Of a DNA stretch of 64,000 nt, positions 54,013 to 62,627 are shown piece by piece. Source of the DNA: Bin18 sp965200355. GTDB lineage: Bacteria; Desulfobacterota; Binatia; Bin18. A program made the translations under genes and the position numbers. The notes beneath the pieces were generated by a model. It was not told where the DNA came from and did not search any database. It saw only the letters and a program-made list of their open reading frames with translations. The stretch's first letter is position 1; every line of letters starts with the position of its first letter. Location: the NCBI GenBank assembly GCA_965200355.1, contig OZ241351.1, positions 3,658,001-3,722,000 on the forward strand, in the 5' to 3' direction.

Positions 54013-55146
54013 CTACACCGAGCCACGCTCGGCAATCAGCCGGTCAATCTCGTCTTTGAGCCGGCCCAGAACCACGTCATACCCAAAGTGGCCCAGCTTG
54101 ACGCTCTTCTTCTTGAGATTCACCGTGGTCGGGCCACACCACAGGCCCAGGTCCGCATCATCGGTTTCTCCGGGACCGTTGACCCGACAGCCCATGACGG
54201 CAATGGTGATGTCATGCTGCTTGGCGTAGGCGGACATGGCTTTGACCTCCTGTGCCAGCTCGACGAATTTCTCGTTTTCAACCCGTGAGCAGCTGGGACA
54301 GGAGATGATGTTCAGGCCCTGGCCGAAGTCAGGGACTGAGAGAAAACGGCCGTTGTTCGCGTCGTCGAGCATGGAGAAACCGGCGCGGACTTCCTCGTGT
54401 TTGCGCTCATTCGGTAAAGTCAGGGACACGCGCAGCGTATCGCCCACACCGTTGGCCAATAATTGCTCAAAAGCAATCCGGCTCTTGATTACGCCGTCCG
54501 GCGGCAAACCCGCTTCGGTCACGCCCAGATGGAGGGGGACATCTGGCCGGGCTTGGGAAAACCGGGTGTTGGCTTCGACAACCTTGGCCGGGTCGGAATC
54601 TTTGAGCGACACCACGAACCGCTCGTATTGGAGGTCTTCCATGAGCTGGCAGTGGTACAGGGTTGATTGGACCAGGGCTTCCATCTGGTCGCCGGGATAT
54701 TTTTCAAGGAACGCAGGGGCGACCGAACCGCAGTTGACGCCAATGCGGATGGCGACATCGTGGTCTCTGGCAACAGCAACCAGCCAAGCCACCTTTTCCG
54801 GAATGGTTTTCCGCTTTTCAATATGGTGGAGATGGCCTGGATTGTAGCGGATTTTGTCCACATAGGGGGCCACTTGGTCAGCAACTTTATAGTTCTCCTG
54901 AAGGTCAACGGATAGGGTTGCCGTGGTTTGGCCGCGGATCTCTTTGAGGGCGGCGGCCTCTTTGGGGTTGTCCACCGCAATGCGGACAACCCCCGCTCCG
55001 GCCTGTTCAAGTTGATGCACCTGCGCGACGGTGGCGTCGATATCCGTTGTTTTGGTCGCGCACATACTCTGCACAACGATGGGTGCGTTCGCCCCAACCT
55101 GGACGTTGCCAATCTGGACTGCACGGGTGGGTTTTCTGTTCAACAT
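54013..55146 (-). CDS. ispG: 4-hydroxy-3-methylbut-2-enyl-diphosphate synthase (flavodoxin)
   Basis: A 377-aa GcpE, MEP-pathway step making HMBPP. The N-terminal TIM barrel starts VQIGNVQVGANAPIVVQSM. The C-terminal half holds the [4Fe-4S] cysteines: ISCPSCSR and the CRVNGPGE motif. The first in-frame GTG would add four residues; I use the ATG at 55144-55146 though its ribosome site is weak. The convergent fused spermidine-synthase gene ends 5 bases away. Confidence 0.96.
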   Translation of the reverse strand: MLNRKPTRAVQIGNVQVGANAPIVVQSMCATKTTDIDATVAQVHQLEQAGAGVVRIAVDNPKEAAALKEIRGQTTATLSVDLQENYKVADQVAPYVDKIRYNPGHLHHIEKRKTIPEKVAWLVAVARDHDVAIRIGVNCGSVAPAFLEKYPGDQMEALVQSTLYHCQLMEDLQYERFVVSLKDSDPAKVVEANTRFSQARPDVPLHLGVTEAGLPPDGVIKSRIAFEQLLANGVGDTLRVSLTLPNERKHEEVRAGFSMLDDANNGRFLSVPDFGQGLNIISCPSCSRVENEKFVELAQEVKAMSAYAKQHDITIAVMGCRVNGPGETDDADLGLWCGPTTVNLKKKSVKLGHFGYDVVLGRLKDEIDRLIAERGSV

Positions 55147-55167
55147 GCTTGCAACCACTTCTGCGGT

Positions 55168-55338
55168 CTAGTGTTTGACCGGCATTTGGACAATAGGAGC
55201 ATTCGGGTGCTGTTCGGCGTGTTCCTCCAGCCGCTGCTGGATCTCAGCTATCCACTGTCGGGCCTTTTCCTCGTCGATTTCCCCAGCGTCTCTTTTGCGG
55301 ATAACCTCGTCCACAAACCGCTCGAAAAATGTTTTCAT
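55168..55338 (-). CDS. Small helical protein, unknown (56 aa)
   Basis: A 56-aa charged protein (KTFFERFVDEVIRKRDAGEI, then a Glu/Gln/His-rich helix), predicted helical with no membrane segment. The ATG at 55336-55338 has GGGAAGG at 7 bases. The stop is 21 bases before ispG, so it is probably cotranscribed with it. I recognise no family. A longer reading extends into the folD promoter region and is unlikely. Confidence 0.6.
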   Translation of the reverse strand: MKTFFERFVDEVIRKRDAGEIDEEKARQWIAEIQQRLEEHAEQHPNAPIVQMPVKH

Positions 55339-55432
55339 ACGTCGCCTTCCCGCCCCCTCGCCTATCATGAAAGCCACGGCTGAGCTAGGCGACCCGCTTC
55401 CGCCTCTTTGCCTCAAATGATACCGTCCCAGT

Positions 55433-56308
55433 ATGAGCGCCCAGATCGTCAGAGGGAAAGTCATTGCCCAGTCAGTGTATGCAGAACTTGGAGCAAAAAT
55501 CTCGGATTTGATCCAGCATACCGGACGCAGACCTGTTCTGGTCAGTATCTATATCGGCTCCAACTCGGCTATCGAAGTGTATATTCGCTCCATGAATCGG
55601 ATTGCCCAAGGGCTGGGGATTGAGTATCGCTGGTATCATCTCCCCGACAACGCCCAAGAGGTTGAGGTGCTGCGCCGTTTGGAGCAGTTGAATCAAGACC
55701 CTGACGTCACCGGGGTGATCCTCCAACTGCCACTCCCAGAGCATTTACGTCGCTCGGTCCTGGTCAACCATATTGCCCCGCAGAAAGATGTGGATGGCAC
55801 CCATCCAGAAAATGTCGGGGCCGCCGTGACCGGAGAAATGCGCATTGGCTCCTGTACTGCTCTGGCCGTCATGCGCCTTTTGGACGCCACCGGGCTCGAC
55901 ATGGCCGGCAAAGAGGCGGTTATTGTCGGACACAGCGATCTTGTGGGAAAACCACTCAGTCTGATGCTGGTTGACCGCCTCGCCACCGTGACAATCTGTC
56001 ATATTGCGACGGCCCAACGGGGGCTTTTAGCCGACCATGTCCGGCGGGCAGAAGTGCTGGTTGTGGCTGTCGGCTCTCCCGCGGTGGTCAAAGGCGATTG
56101 GGTCCGCCCTGGAGCAGCCGTCATCGATATTGGCATCAATCAGATAGGCTCACGCCTCGTAGGCGATGTCGAATTTGACACGGCTAGAGAACGGGCCGCA
56201 TTTATTACGCCCGTTCCAGGCGGTGTCGGTCCGGTAACGGTGTCCATGCTCATGAACAATACGGTCAACGCCTTCCGCGCGCAGGTGGGGGCGCTGTCCG
56301 ACGGATGA
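55433..56308 (+). CDS. folD: FolD-like methylenetetrahydrofolate dehydrogenase/cyclohydrolase, altered active site
   Basis: A 291-aa protein of normal FolD length and fold. VTGVILQLPLP, QKDVDGTHPENVG (Asp121) and TPVPGGVGPVTVSML are intact, and Tyr50 is present. Yet the catalytic Lys54 of the Y-x3-K motif is Met (VYIRSMNR), PCTP is SCTA (140-143) and GRS is GHS (166-168). In E. coli FolD, Lys54 is required for cyclohydrolase activity, so this protein may be a dehydrogenase only, or have a new role. The start ATG at 55433 lies close after a divergent small gene. Confidence 0.85.
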   Translation: MSAQIVRGKVIAQSVYAELGAKISDLIQHTGRRPVLVSIYIGSNSAIEVYIRSMNRIAQGLGIEYRWYHLPDNAQEVEVLRRLEQLNQDPDVTGVILQLPLPEHLRRSVLVNHIAPQKDVDGTHPENVGAAVTGEMRIGSCTALAVMRLLDATGLDMAGKEAVIVGHSDLVGKPLSLMLVDRLATVTICHIATAQRGLLADHVRRAEVLVVAVGSPAVVKGDWVRPGAAVIDIGINQIGSRLVGDVEFDTARERAAFITPVPGGVGPVTVSMLMNNTVNAFRAQVGALSDG

Positions 56309-56330
56309 GCGTCCACCCCCCAGAGCGGGC

Positions 56331-57062
56331 TTACGGCGCTAACGGTTCTTCTTCAAGCGTCACGGTAATGTGGTGGGGCTGGTTCCTGCGCAGGACAGAA
56401 AAGGACACTTGGTCTCCAGGGCTGTAGCGCTGCATGGTTTCGGTAAAGTCCTGGGCGGTCCGCACCGGCGAGTTCTCGACTGCGACAATAAGGTCGCCGG
56501 CAGGATGGCGGTCCCGGGTGAGGTGGTCATGCGCGGCAACAAGGGGCATGACAAACGGACCGGCCGGTGACATAGCCAGCGCAATGATCGCCGCTTTCTT
56601 GACTAAATCATTCTGGCTGCTCTGCGTTGGCCCATTCACGCCTTCAAAACCGGAACGGTGCGCCGGGCTGCCTTCAATCACGCTTAAGACCTGGACCCCC
56701 TCTGGTCCTTGCTCAGCGGTCGCATAGAGTACCCCGAGATAGGTGCGTTTGGACTCGACCCCAGCCGGGTCGGGCCACTCAGGGAACTGGCTGTCCGCTG
56801 TAGAGGCGGGCCAGTCTGCATGGGGGTGAGAGTCTTCGGAACCCGACCACTGGTCTGACGGGAGGGGGGCAGCCGGGGCGGGCGGTTGTGTCAGGCTGCC
56901 CTGGACAGGAATCTCCAGGACTTGCGGGGCACCAACCGCCTGAGCAGGTTGACCCGCATCAGTCGGGGCGTGCTGTGCCTGGATGAGACGGGGTGAGGTC
57001 CATAACCCGGCGGTCAGGACAGCGGCCATGACAACTGGGAACCAGAGGACACGCGCCTGCAT
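56331..57062 (-). CDS. Exported PDZ-domain protein
   Basis: A 243-aa protein with an N-terminal signal peptide (QARVLWFPVVMAAVLTAGLW), then a Pro/Ala-rich low-complexity stretch, then a PDZ domain. YLGVLYATAEQGPEGVQVLS and GSPAHRSGFEG form the first part. A roughly 45-residue insert follows, then GDLIVAVENSPVRTAQDFTETM. No protease domain is present, so it may bind peptides or act as an adaptor. The ATG at 57060-57062 has GGAGG. It is 79 bases downstream of the selenocysteine-peroxiredoxin gene on the same strand. Confidence 0.8.
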   Translation of the reverse strand: MQARVLWFPVVMAAVLTAGLWTSPRLIQAQHAPTDAGQPAQAVGAPQVLEIPVQGSLTQPPAPAAPLPSDQWSGSEDSHPHADWPASTADSQFPEWPDPAGVESKRTYLGVLYATAEQGPEGVQVLSVIEGSPAHRSGFEGVNGPTQSSQNDLVKKAAIIALAMSPAGPFVMPLVAAHDHLTRDRHPAGDLIVAVENSPVRTAQDFTETMQRYSPGDQVSFSVLRRNQPHHITVTLEEEPLAP

Positions 57063-57141
57063 GATCGGGCCTCCTTTTACCGGCCTCGCTCTTGGCCGCT
57101 CATTATTCATCCCCCACCCTGAAAGCGCAAGCCGGCGCATC

Positions 57142-57693
57142 TTACTGGACCGATTTGAGCTTGGCCAACTCGGCCGCCAGCGTATTCACCGAAAGGACCT
57201 CTCCGGGATTCTGCATGACTTGGACAAAACGCACGATCCCATCCGTATCAATCAGCACATAGGCTCTCTGGCTGAGCCGCTTTTCCCGGTCCAGCCAGCC
57301 CACGTAGTTTTCAACCACTTCGGGCGCATCGAATGCACTCAATAACGGATAGCTGAGGGCCAGTTGTTCACGAAATATGCGCTGGGAAGCCGTATGATTG
57401 GTACTGATTCCCAGGACCACCGCGTCGAGTTGCTTCTCCTGCCGAGCGTCCCGCCCGTTTGCTAACTGTAGGGTTCAGCCTGGGGTAAAGTCCAAAATAT
57501 AAAACAGCAGCAGAACATTGCGTTTTCCCGTGAAGTCTGAGAGACAGACCGCCTCGCCGTCTTGTGCCGGCAAACAGAACTCCGGGGCGGGGCTCCCGAC
57601 CTCAACCGCGGCACCGACGGGACGGCTCCACAGCAGCAGGCCAGCGATGAGGGCTGCGGACCAATACGGCAGTTTCCAGGGCTGTTTTCTCAT
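57142..57693 (-). CDS. Probable selenocysteine-containing peroxiredoxin, exported
   Basis: Two ORFs in the same frame are separated only by a TGA (57475-57477). Read through, they form a 183-aa AhpC/TSA-type thioredoxin-fold protein with a signal peptide (MRKQPWKLPYWSAALIAGLL). The upstream part has GSPAPEFCLPAQDGEAV and ends LLLFYILDFTPG. The TGA then stands at residue 73, precisely where peroxiredoxins have the peroxidatic Cys of FTPGCT, followed by Thr and later VLGISTNHTASQ and QRAYVLIDTDGIV. No other Cys follows. A plausible bacterial SECIS hairpin lies 22 bases after the TGA. Start alternatives: ATG 57693 (used) or 57726. Confidence 0.85.
57443..57457 (-). promoter_or_regulatory. Candidate bacterial SECIS hairpin for the UGA at 57475-57477
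   Basis: On the minus strand CGGGC (57453-57457) pairs with GCTCG (57443-57447) around loop GGGAC. The loop begins 22 bases after the TGA, within the 16-37 base window described for bacterial SECIS elements, and its first two bases are G. The stem is only five base pairs including one G-U, so it is weak on its own. Confidence 0.55.
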
Positions 57694-57888
57694 GTCGATT
57701 CTCGCTCGCCAGAGGAGGTGCTCCATAGTATACTCGCCTCTGTTGTTTCCTTTTTGTGGCTCTGGGCAAGAGCAGACCTACCCCGTCCCTCCCGGAACGT
57801 CAAGGCGAAGGAGAGGGGCCAATCTGAAGGAGTCCGACCATTTCTGATAGCGAGCCCCCGACAACACAACGCCTTGAGGAGTCAGCCT

Positions 57889-58110
57889 ATGGCAAAACCC
57901 CAATACTGTCTGATGTGTGCAGAAGAACTCTACCAAATGAGCAACTATGGTGAGCCGGCGGACGGGAACTGGCCTCCCATGATTGAGCATGAAACATACG
58001 GAACGCTGATTATCTGTCCGGCGTGTGAGGCCGAGCACCTCACCTTTGTGGATGACACCCCCGGCCATCCACCGGTGCGACGTATTCGGATGCTCAGGCC
58101 CCGCGAGTAG
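57889..58110 (+). CDS. Small CxxC-CxxC (zinc-ribbon-like) protein
   Basis: A 73-aa protein with CLMC near the N-terminus and CPAC about 38 residues later, consistent with a small zinc ribbon or iron-binding knuckle. GEPADGNWPPMIEHETYG lies between. The ATG at 57889 is preceded by GAGGAG at 8 bases, so it is likely translated. I recognise no family. It converges with kamA (14 bases). Confidence 0.6.
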   Translation: MAKPQYCLMCAEELYQMSNYGEPADGNWPPMIEHETYGTLIICPACEAEHLTFVDDTPGHPPVRRIRMLRPRE

Positions 58111-58124
58111 TGCGGGGAGCAGAC

Positions 58125-59519
58125 TCAGTGTCCGGCAGACGCCCGCGCCTGTATGGCCTGGTATTCGGGCTCAAAGAAGAATTGCGATGCTCCGCCGGCG
58201 GGTTTGAGATGGTTGAGCCACGTCGCGCTCGGGTCAAACTTGGCAAAAAATGGCTGCTGAACCCAATCGGCATTGCGGCCCTGGATAAAACGCAGGACAA
58301 AGACCTTTTCCCCGTTTATTTCGGTAATACCCTGCACCTCAACCTTGCCCGGTCCCGCGCTCATGGACGGGCCACGGGCGGTCCGCGCCAAGCCGGAAAC
58401 CTGGGAAATAGCCTCACGGTAAATCTCCCAGGCCCGAGCCAGAGGCACCTCAAAATAGCAGCGCGCCCCGGTATCGCGTTCAACAAACATATAATATGGA
58501 ATGATGCCCAGTTGGACCTGTGTCCGCCACAACCGGATCCACACCGCGGCCTCATCGTTGATATGGGCCAAGAGCGGTCCCTGACCGCGAATGACCGCTC
58601 CGGTTGAGCGCACCCGCCGGATGGCTTCGCGCACCTGTGTCGGCTCCAGTTCTCTCCAGTGGTTATAGTGCGCCATGAGTGCCACATGCTTGCCGGCAGC
58701 GATGAGATGTTCAAACAAACGCAGCAGGTCATCGGCATCTGCATCGCTTGTAAAGCGGAAGGGCCAATAGGTCAGCGCCTTTGTGCCGATTCGGACCGTT
58801 TGGATATGCGCGAACTCCGGCTGGAGTAAGGGACGCAGGTATTCAGCCAGATGATGGGTTTTCATGACCATCGGGTCTCCGCCGGTCATGAGCAAGTCAC
58901 TCACCTGCGGCTGTGAGGCCAGATAGCTATGCAGCTGACCAGCGTCGTTTGAATTAAAACGCAACTCCTGAATCCCCACGAACTGCGCCCAGCGAAAGCA
59001 GAAGGTGCAATAGGTATGGCAGGTCTGGCCCTGACTCGGAAAAAAGAGGACGGTCTCACGATATTTATGCTGCATACCGGGGAGAGATTCACCCGCCACT
59101 TGAGGGACATTCATCTGCTGTTGGCCGGCCGGATGGGGGTTCAGCCGGATACGGATCTCATTCGCCGCGGCTTTGACCTCGGCGCGGCCCGCCCCCTTCC
59201 TGAGCAAATCGGCGATGCGGGCAAAGTCTTCTGGCATTAACATCCCCGGCTGCGGAAAAGTGAGCTGGAACATGGGGTCATCGGGGATATTGTCCCAATC
59301 AATCAGGTTCTCGATGACGTAGGGGTTAATCCGAAAGGGCAAGACATGCGCCACCACACTCATATTAAAACGTTGTGTGGCAGATAATTTTTGCAGCTGT
59401 GGAATCCGGTCAAGATGGCGCTCGTTATACACCTTAAAGCGTGGCGGCGGCGTTTCGAGCGGGGCTGGAATATGGGTCTGTCCGGTCAGATCAAAGTTGG
59501 ATGTGAGTTCGTTCAGCAC
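58125..59519 (-). CDS. KamA-family radical SAM aminomutase
   Basis: A 464-aa radical SAM protein. Cys167, Cys171 and Cys174 in TCHTYCTFCFRW form the CxxxCxxC cluster motif. DLLMTGGDPMVM and RIGTKALTYWPFR are lysine-2,3-aminomutase-type SAM/PLP motifs, and the lysine in SAGPGKVEVQG is the likely PLP attachment. It may convert an alpha- to a beta-amino acid; substrate specificity is not clear, as the N-terminus differs from clostridial KamA. It starts at GTG 59517-59519 behind AGAAGG. Confidence 0.88.
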   Translation of the reverse strand: MLNELTSNFDLTGQTHIPAPLETPPPRFKVYNERHLDRIPQLQKLSATQRFNMSVVAHVLPFRINPYVIENLIDWDNIPDDPMFQLTFPQPGMLMPEDFARIADLLRKGAGRAEVKAAANEIRIRLNPHPAGQQQMNVPQVAGESLPGMQHKYRETVLFFPSQGQTCHTYCTFCFRWAQFVGIQELRFNSNDAGQLHSYLASQPQVSDLLMTGGDPMVMKTHHLAEYLRPLLQPEFAHIQTVRIGTKALTYWPFRFTSDADADDLLRLFEHLIAAGKHVALMAHYNHWRELEPTQVREAIRRVRSTGAVIRGQGPLLAHINDEAAVWIRLWRTQVQLGIIPYYMFVERDTGARCYFEVPLARAWEIYREAISQVSGLARTARGPSMSAGPGKVEVQGITEINGEKVFVLRFIQGRNADWVQQPFFAKFDPSATWLNHLKPAGGASQFFFEPEYQAIQARASAGH

Positions 59520-59825
59520 GGGGGTACCTTCTCTTTCTTCAGAATCTCCTCTCGACTATCTCGTATGCAAAGGGAAGAATTATGCCGCCACCGCTTCCAC
59601 TTCCTCAACTCCGCTCGGCTTTCCATCTCGCATGCAAGGGAGAGAGGGCAGCTCAGTCCTCCCCGGAAGAGGAGGACCGGGGGACTGTAGCAAGAAATAG
59701 CCAAAAAATCAATGCAAAAAGGCGGGTTACCAGAACGCAGGCGTATTTCAAGCAGACGGAGAGGCGGCCGGCGGCTCCTCTCCCCGGCCTGTCAAGGTGC
59801 AACAGCGTGGCGGGCGGGTAAGAAT
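59520..59825. other. 306-base gene-free stretch between kamA and clpB
   Basis: No supported gene. It holds a short hairpin (GTCCTCC 59656-59662 with GGAGGAC 59671-59677) and two near-identical short direct repeats around CTCGTATGCAAAGGGA and CTCGCATGCAAGGGAG. It presumably contains the kamA promoter and the clpB 3' untranslated region. Confidence 0.6.
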
Positions 59826-62447
59826 CTAGGCCGCCGCCACCACCGGCGCAGCAGTAAAGGTCAACGCCTGATTGTGGTAATCAACAATCACGTGCGCATT
59901 CTCAGCCACCTCGCCGGCGATGATTTTCCGGCCCAGATGGGTCTCTATCTCTTTCTGCAGGAGGCGCTTGAGGGGCCGCGCCCCATAGGTCGGGTCATAG
60001 CCAGCTTGGGCGAAATATTCTTTAGCCTTTTCGGTTAGTTCGAGCGTAATCTGGCGCTCGGCCAACCGTTCGCGCAAGTGCGCAAGCTGGATATCGACGA
60101 TCTGTTTTAAGTCTTCTCGACCGAGGCTATGGAATACCACGATTTCGTCTACCCGATTCAGAAATTCTGGGCGGAATTCGTCCCGGAGGGCGCTCAGCAC
60201 GTCCCTTTTCATACGCTCATACGCCTCGGCATCATCGCCGCCTCGGTAGCCCAGAATCAGCTGGCTGCCCACGTTTGAGGTCATGATGATAACGGTGTTC
60301 TTAAAGTCAACCGTCCGGCCGTGGCCATCTGTCAAGCGCCCATCGTCCAAAATCTGAAGCAACACATTGAAGACATCGGGATGCGCTTTTTCGATCTCGT
60401 CAAAGAGGATGACCGCATAGGGTTTGCGCCGCACCGCTTCGGTCAGTTGCCCGCCTTCGTCGTAGCCCACATACCCCGGAGGCGCACCGATGAGACGCGC
60501 GACCGTGTGCTTCTCCATGTATTCCGACATATCGAGCCGGACCATATTCGTCTCATCATCGAACAAAAATTCAGCCAACGCGCGCCCCAGTTCGGTTTTC
60601 CCTACGCCGGTCGGCCCCAGAAAGATGAACGACCCAATCGGACGGCTCGGGTCTTTGAGCCCTGAGCGGGCCCGAATCACCGCGTCGGCCACCGCCTGAA
60701 CGGCTTCCTGCTGGCCGATCAAACGTTGATGCAGCAGGTCGTCAAGGTGCAATAATTTTTCCCGTTCGCCTTCGAGCAGCTTGGCAACCGGAATCCCCGT
60801 CCAGCGGCAGACAATGGCCGCAATATCGTCTTCATCCACCTCTTCCTTGAGGAGGCGACTCGTCCCCTGTTCGCTATGGAGCTTTGCTTCCTCGCCGGCC
60901 AAGTCCCGCTCAAGCTGGGCTAAGGTGCCGTATTTGAGCTCAGCAACCCGGTTGAGGTCATAGTGACGTTCGGCTTTGTCAATCGCGCGTTTGGTCTGCT
61001 CAATTTCTTCTTTGAGGCCGCGCAGCTGACCGATGCTGTGCTTCTCCATCTCCCACCGGGCAGTCAGCGCGCCGGCCTCAGCCTGGCAGTCGGCCAGTTC
61101 TTTTTCCAGCTTCTCCAGCCGGACCTGCGAGGCCTGGTCCGTCTCCTTGCGCAGGGCTTCCCGTTCAATTTCAAGCTGCAACACCCGCCTGGACACTTCG
61201 TCCAGTTCGGTTGGCATAGAGTCAATTTCGGTGCGGAGTCGAGCCGCAGCTTCATCTACCAGGTCAATCGCTTTATCCGGCAGAAAGCGATCACTGATGT
61301 AGCGGTGCGACAATACTGCCGCGGTCACCAGCGCCGCGTCTTTGATGCGGACCCCGTGGTGGATTTCGTAGCGTTCACGCAGTCCCCGCAGAATGGAGAT
61401 CGTATCTTCCACAGAGGGCTGGTCCACCGTGACCGGCTGAAAGCGCCGCTCCAGCGCCCGGTCCTTTTCCACATATTGACGATACTCATCCAGCGTGGTC
61501 GCCCCGATGCAGTGCAACTCGCCGCGAGCCAGCAGCGGTTTCAGCAGGTTGGAGGCGTCCATAGCCCCCTCCGAGGCTCCTGCGCCCACCACCGTATGCA
61601 ACTCGTCGATAAACAGCACCACCTCGCCCTCAGATTCCTGGACCTCTTTGAGCACGGCTTTTAGGCGCTCTTCAAACTCACCCCGAAATTTCGCGCCGGC
61701 AATCAAGGCGCCCATATCCAGGACGATCACGCGCCGATGCTTCAGACTTTCCGGCACATCGCCGCTGACAATACGTTGCGCCAGTCCTTCCACAATCGCG
61801 GTTTTGCCCACACCCGGATCACCGATCAACACCGGATTATTTTTTGTCCGGCGCGAGAGCACCTGGACGACCCGCCGGATTTCCTCATCCCGACCAATGA
61901 CCGGGTCGAGCTTGCCCAAGCTGGCCGCTTGCGTCAGGTCCCGACCATACCGTTCCAGCGCCTGATAGGTGCCCTCCGGGTTCTGGTTGGTCACCCGCTG
62001 GTGGCCGCGGACTTTCTGGAGCGCGGTCAGCACGGTCTCGCGGCTCAGGCCGTGGTCGCGCAGCAGCCGGCCCGGCGCGCCTTCGTCTTCCAGCATGGCG
62101 AGGAGGAGATGTTCGACGCTGACATAGGCGTCTTTGAGTTCGGCGGCTGCATCTTCGGCCCGGGTGAGGAGACGTGACAGGCGCTGGGTGACGTAAACGT
62201 GGTCCGGACCGCTGGCGGGTCCAGAAACCTGGGGCAGACGGCTCAGCGCCTGTTCAAGTTCCGTCCTCAGCGCGCTGAGGGACACCCCGGCCTGGGTGAT
62301 GAGGGCGGGGAGCACGCCCTCGGAGGATTCCGTTAATGCGGCCAATACATGCTCAACATCAACTCCCTGGTGATTCCGGCGGCTTGCCAGCGCCTGGGCG
62401 TGGCGGAGCGCCTGTTGTGATTTTTCGGTCAAGCGATTGATATCCAT
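59826..62447 (-). CDS. clpB: ATP-dependent disaggregase ClpB
   Basis: An 873-aa AAA+ chaperone. The N domain (1-145) is followed by AAA-1 with Walker A GDPGVGKTAIVEGLAQRI. Next is the coiled-coil M domain (about 400-530, EIEREALRKETDQASQVRLE). AAA-2 has Walker A GPTGVGKTELGRAL and a sensor/arginine region. With DnaK it dissolves aggregates after heat stress. ATG at 62445-62447 with GGAAGGAGGG. The C-terminus ends in an Ala/Val-rich tail. A heat-shock promoter upstream cannot be pinned down by eye. Confidence 0.97.
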   Translation of the reverse strand: MDINRLTEKSQQALRHAQALASRRNHQGVDVEHVLAALTESSEGVLPALITQAGVSLSALRTELEQALSRLPQVSGPASGPDHVYVTQRLSRLLTRAEDAAAELKDAYVSVEHLLLAMLEDEGAPGRLLRDHGLSRETVLTALQKVRGHQRVTNQNPEGTYQALERYGRDLTQAASLGKLDPVIGRDEEIRRVVQVLSRRTKNNPVLIGDPGVGKTAIVEGLAQRIVSGDVPESLKHRRVIVLDMGALIAGAKFRGEFEERLKAVLKEVQESEGEVVLFIDELHTVVGAGASEGAMDASNLLKPLLARGELHCIGATTLDEYRQYVEKDRALERRFQPVTVDQPSVEDTISILRGLRERYEIHHGVRIKDAALVTAAVLSHRYISDRFLPDKAIDLVDEAAARLRTEIDSMPTELDEVSRRVLQLEIEREALRKETDQASQVRLEKLEKELADCQAEAGALTARWEMEKHSIGQLRGLKEEIEQTKRAIDKAERHYDLNRVAELKYGTLAQLERDLAGEEAKLHSEQGTSRLLKEEVDEDDIAAIVCRWTGIPVAKLLEGEREKLLHLDDLLHQRLIGQQEAVQAVADAVIRARSGLKDPSRPIGSFIFLGPTGVGKTELGRALAEFLFDDETNMVRLDMSEYMEKHTVARLIGAPPGYVGYDEGGQLTEAVRRKPYAVILFDEIEKAHPDVFNVLLQILDDGRLTDGHGRTVDFKNTVIIMTSNVGSQLILGYRGGDDAEAYERMKRDVLSALRDEFRPEFLNRVDEIVVFHSLGREDLKQIVDIQLAHLRERLAERQITLELTEKAKEYFAQAGYDPTYGARPLKRLLQKEIETHLGRKIIAGEVAENAHVIVDYHNQALTFTAAPVVAAA

Positions 62448-62549
62448 ACGACCCTCCTTCCTCCAGCCGTGCGGGCCCGGTCGGCTTTAACTGGTTGTGA
62501 CTCTTGGCTGCAAAAAAGGTAAGGCTGATTTGGAGAGAGTCAAGGAGCC

Positions 62550-62575
62550 GGGCAACCCCAGCGGGTTGCCTCTCC
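62550..62575. repeat. Dispersed palindromic repeat, copy 3
   Basis: A 26-base imperfect palindrome (GGGCAACCCC...GGGTTGCC) in the gap between clpB and the aminotransferase. It matches the inverse of copy 2 at about 22 of 26 positions by eye. Confidence 0.6.
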
Positions 62576-62627
62576 ATTGGGCACCTGCCCCTGGAGGCAG
62601 GGCAGGGCCGCGTCTGGGCGGCGGCGT

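Noticed and set aside
60963..61664. 233-aa plus-strand ORF opposite clpB
   Set aside because: Shadow frame of ClpB; no recognisable motifs.
62448..62545. Sigma-32 type heat-shock promoter upstream of clpB
   Set aside because: A TTGACT-like box exists at 62538-62543, but no convincing matching -10 element at proper spacing.
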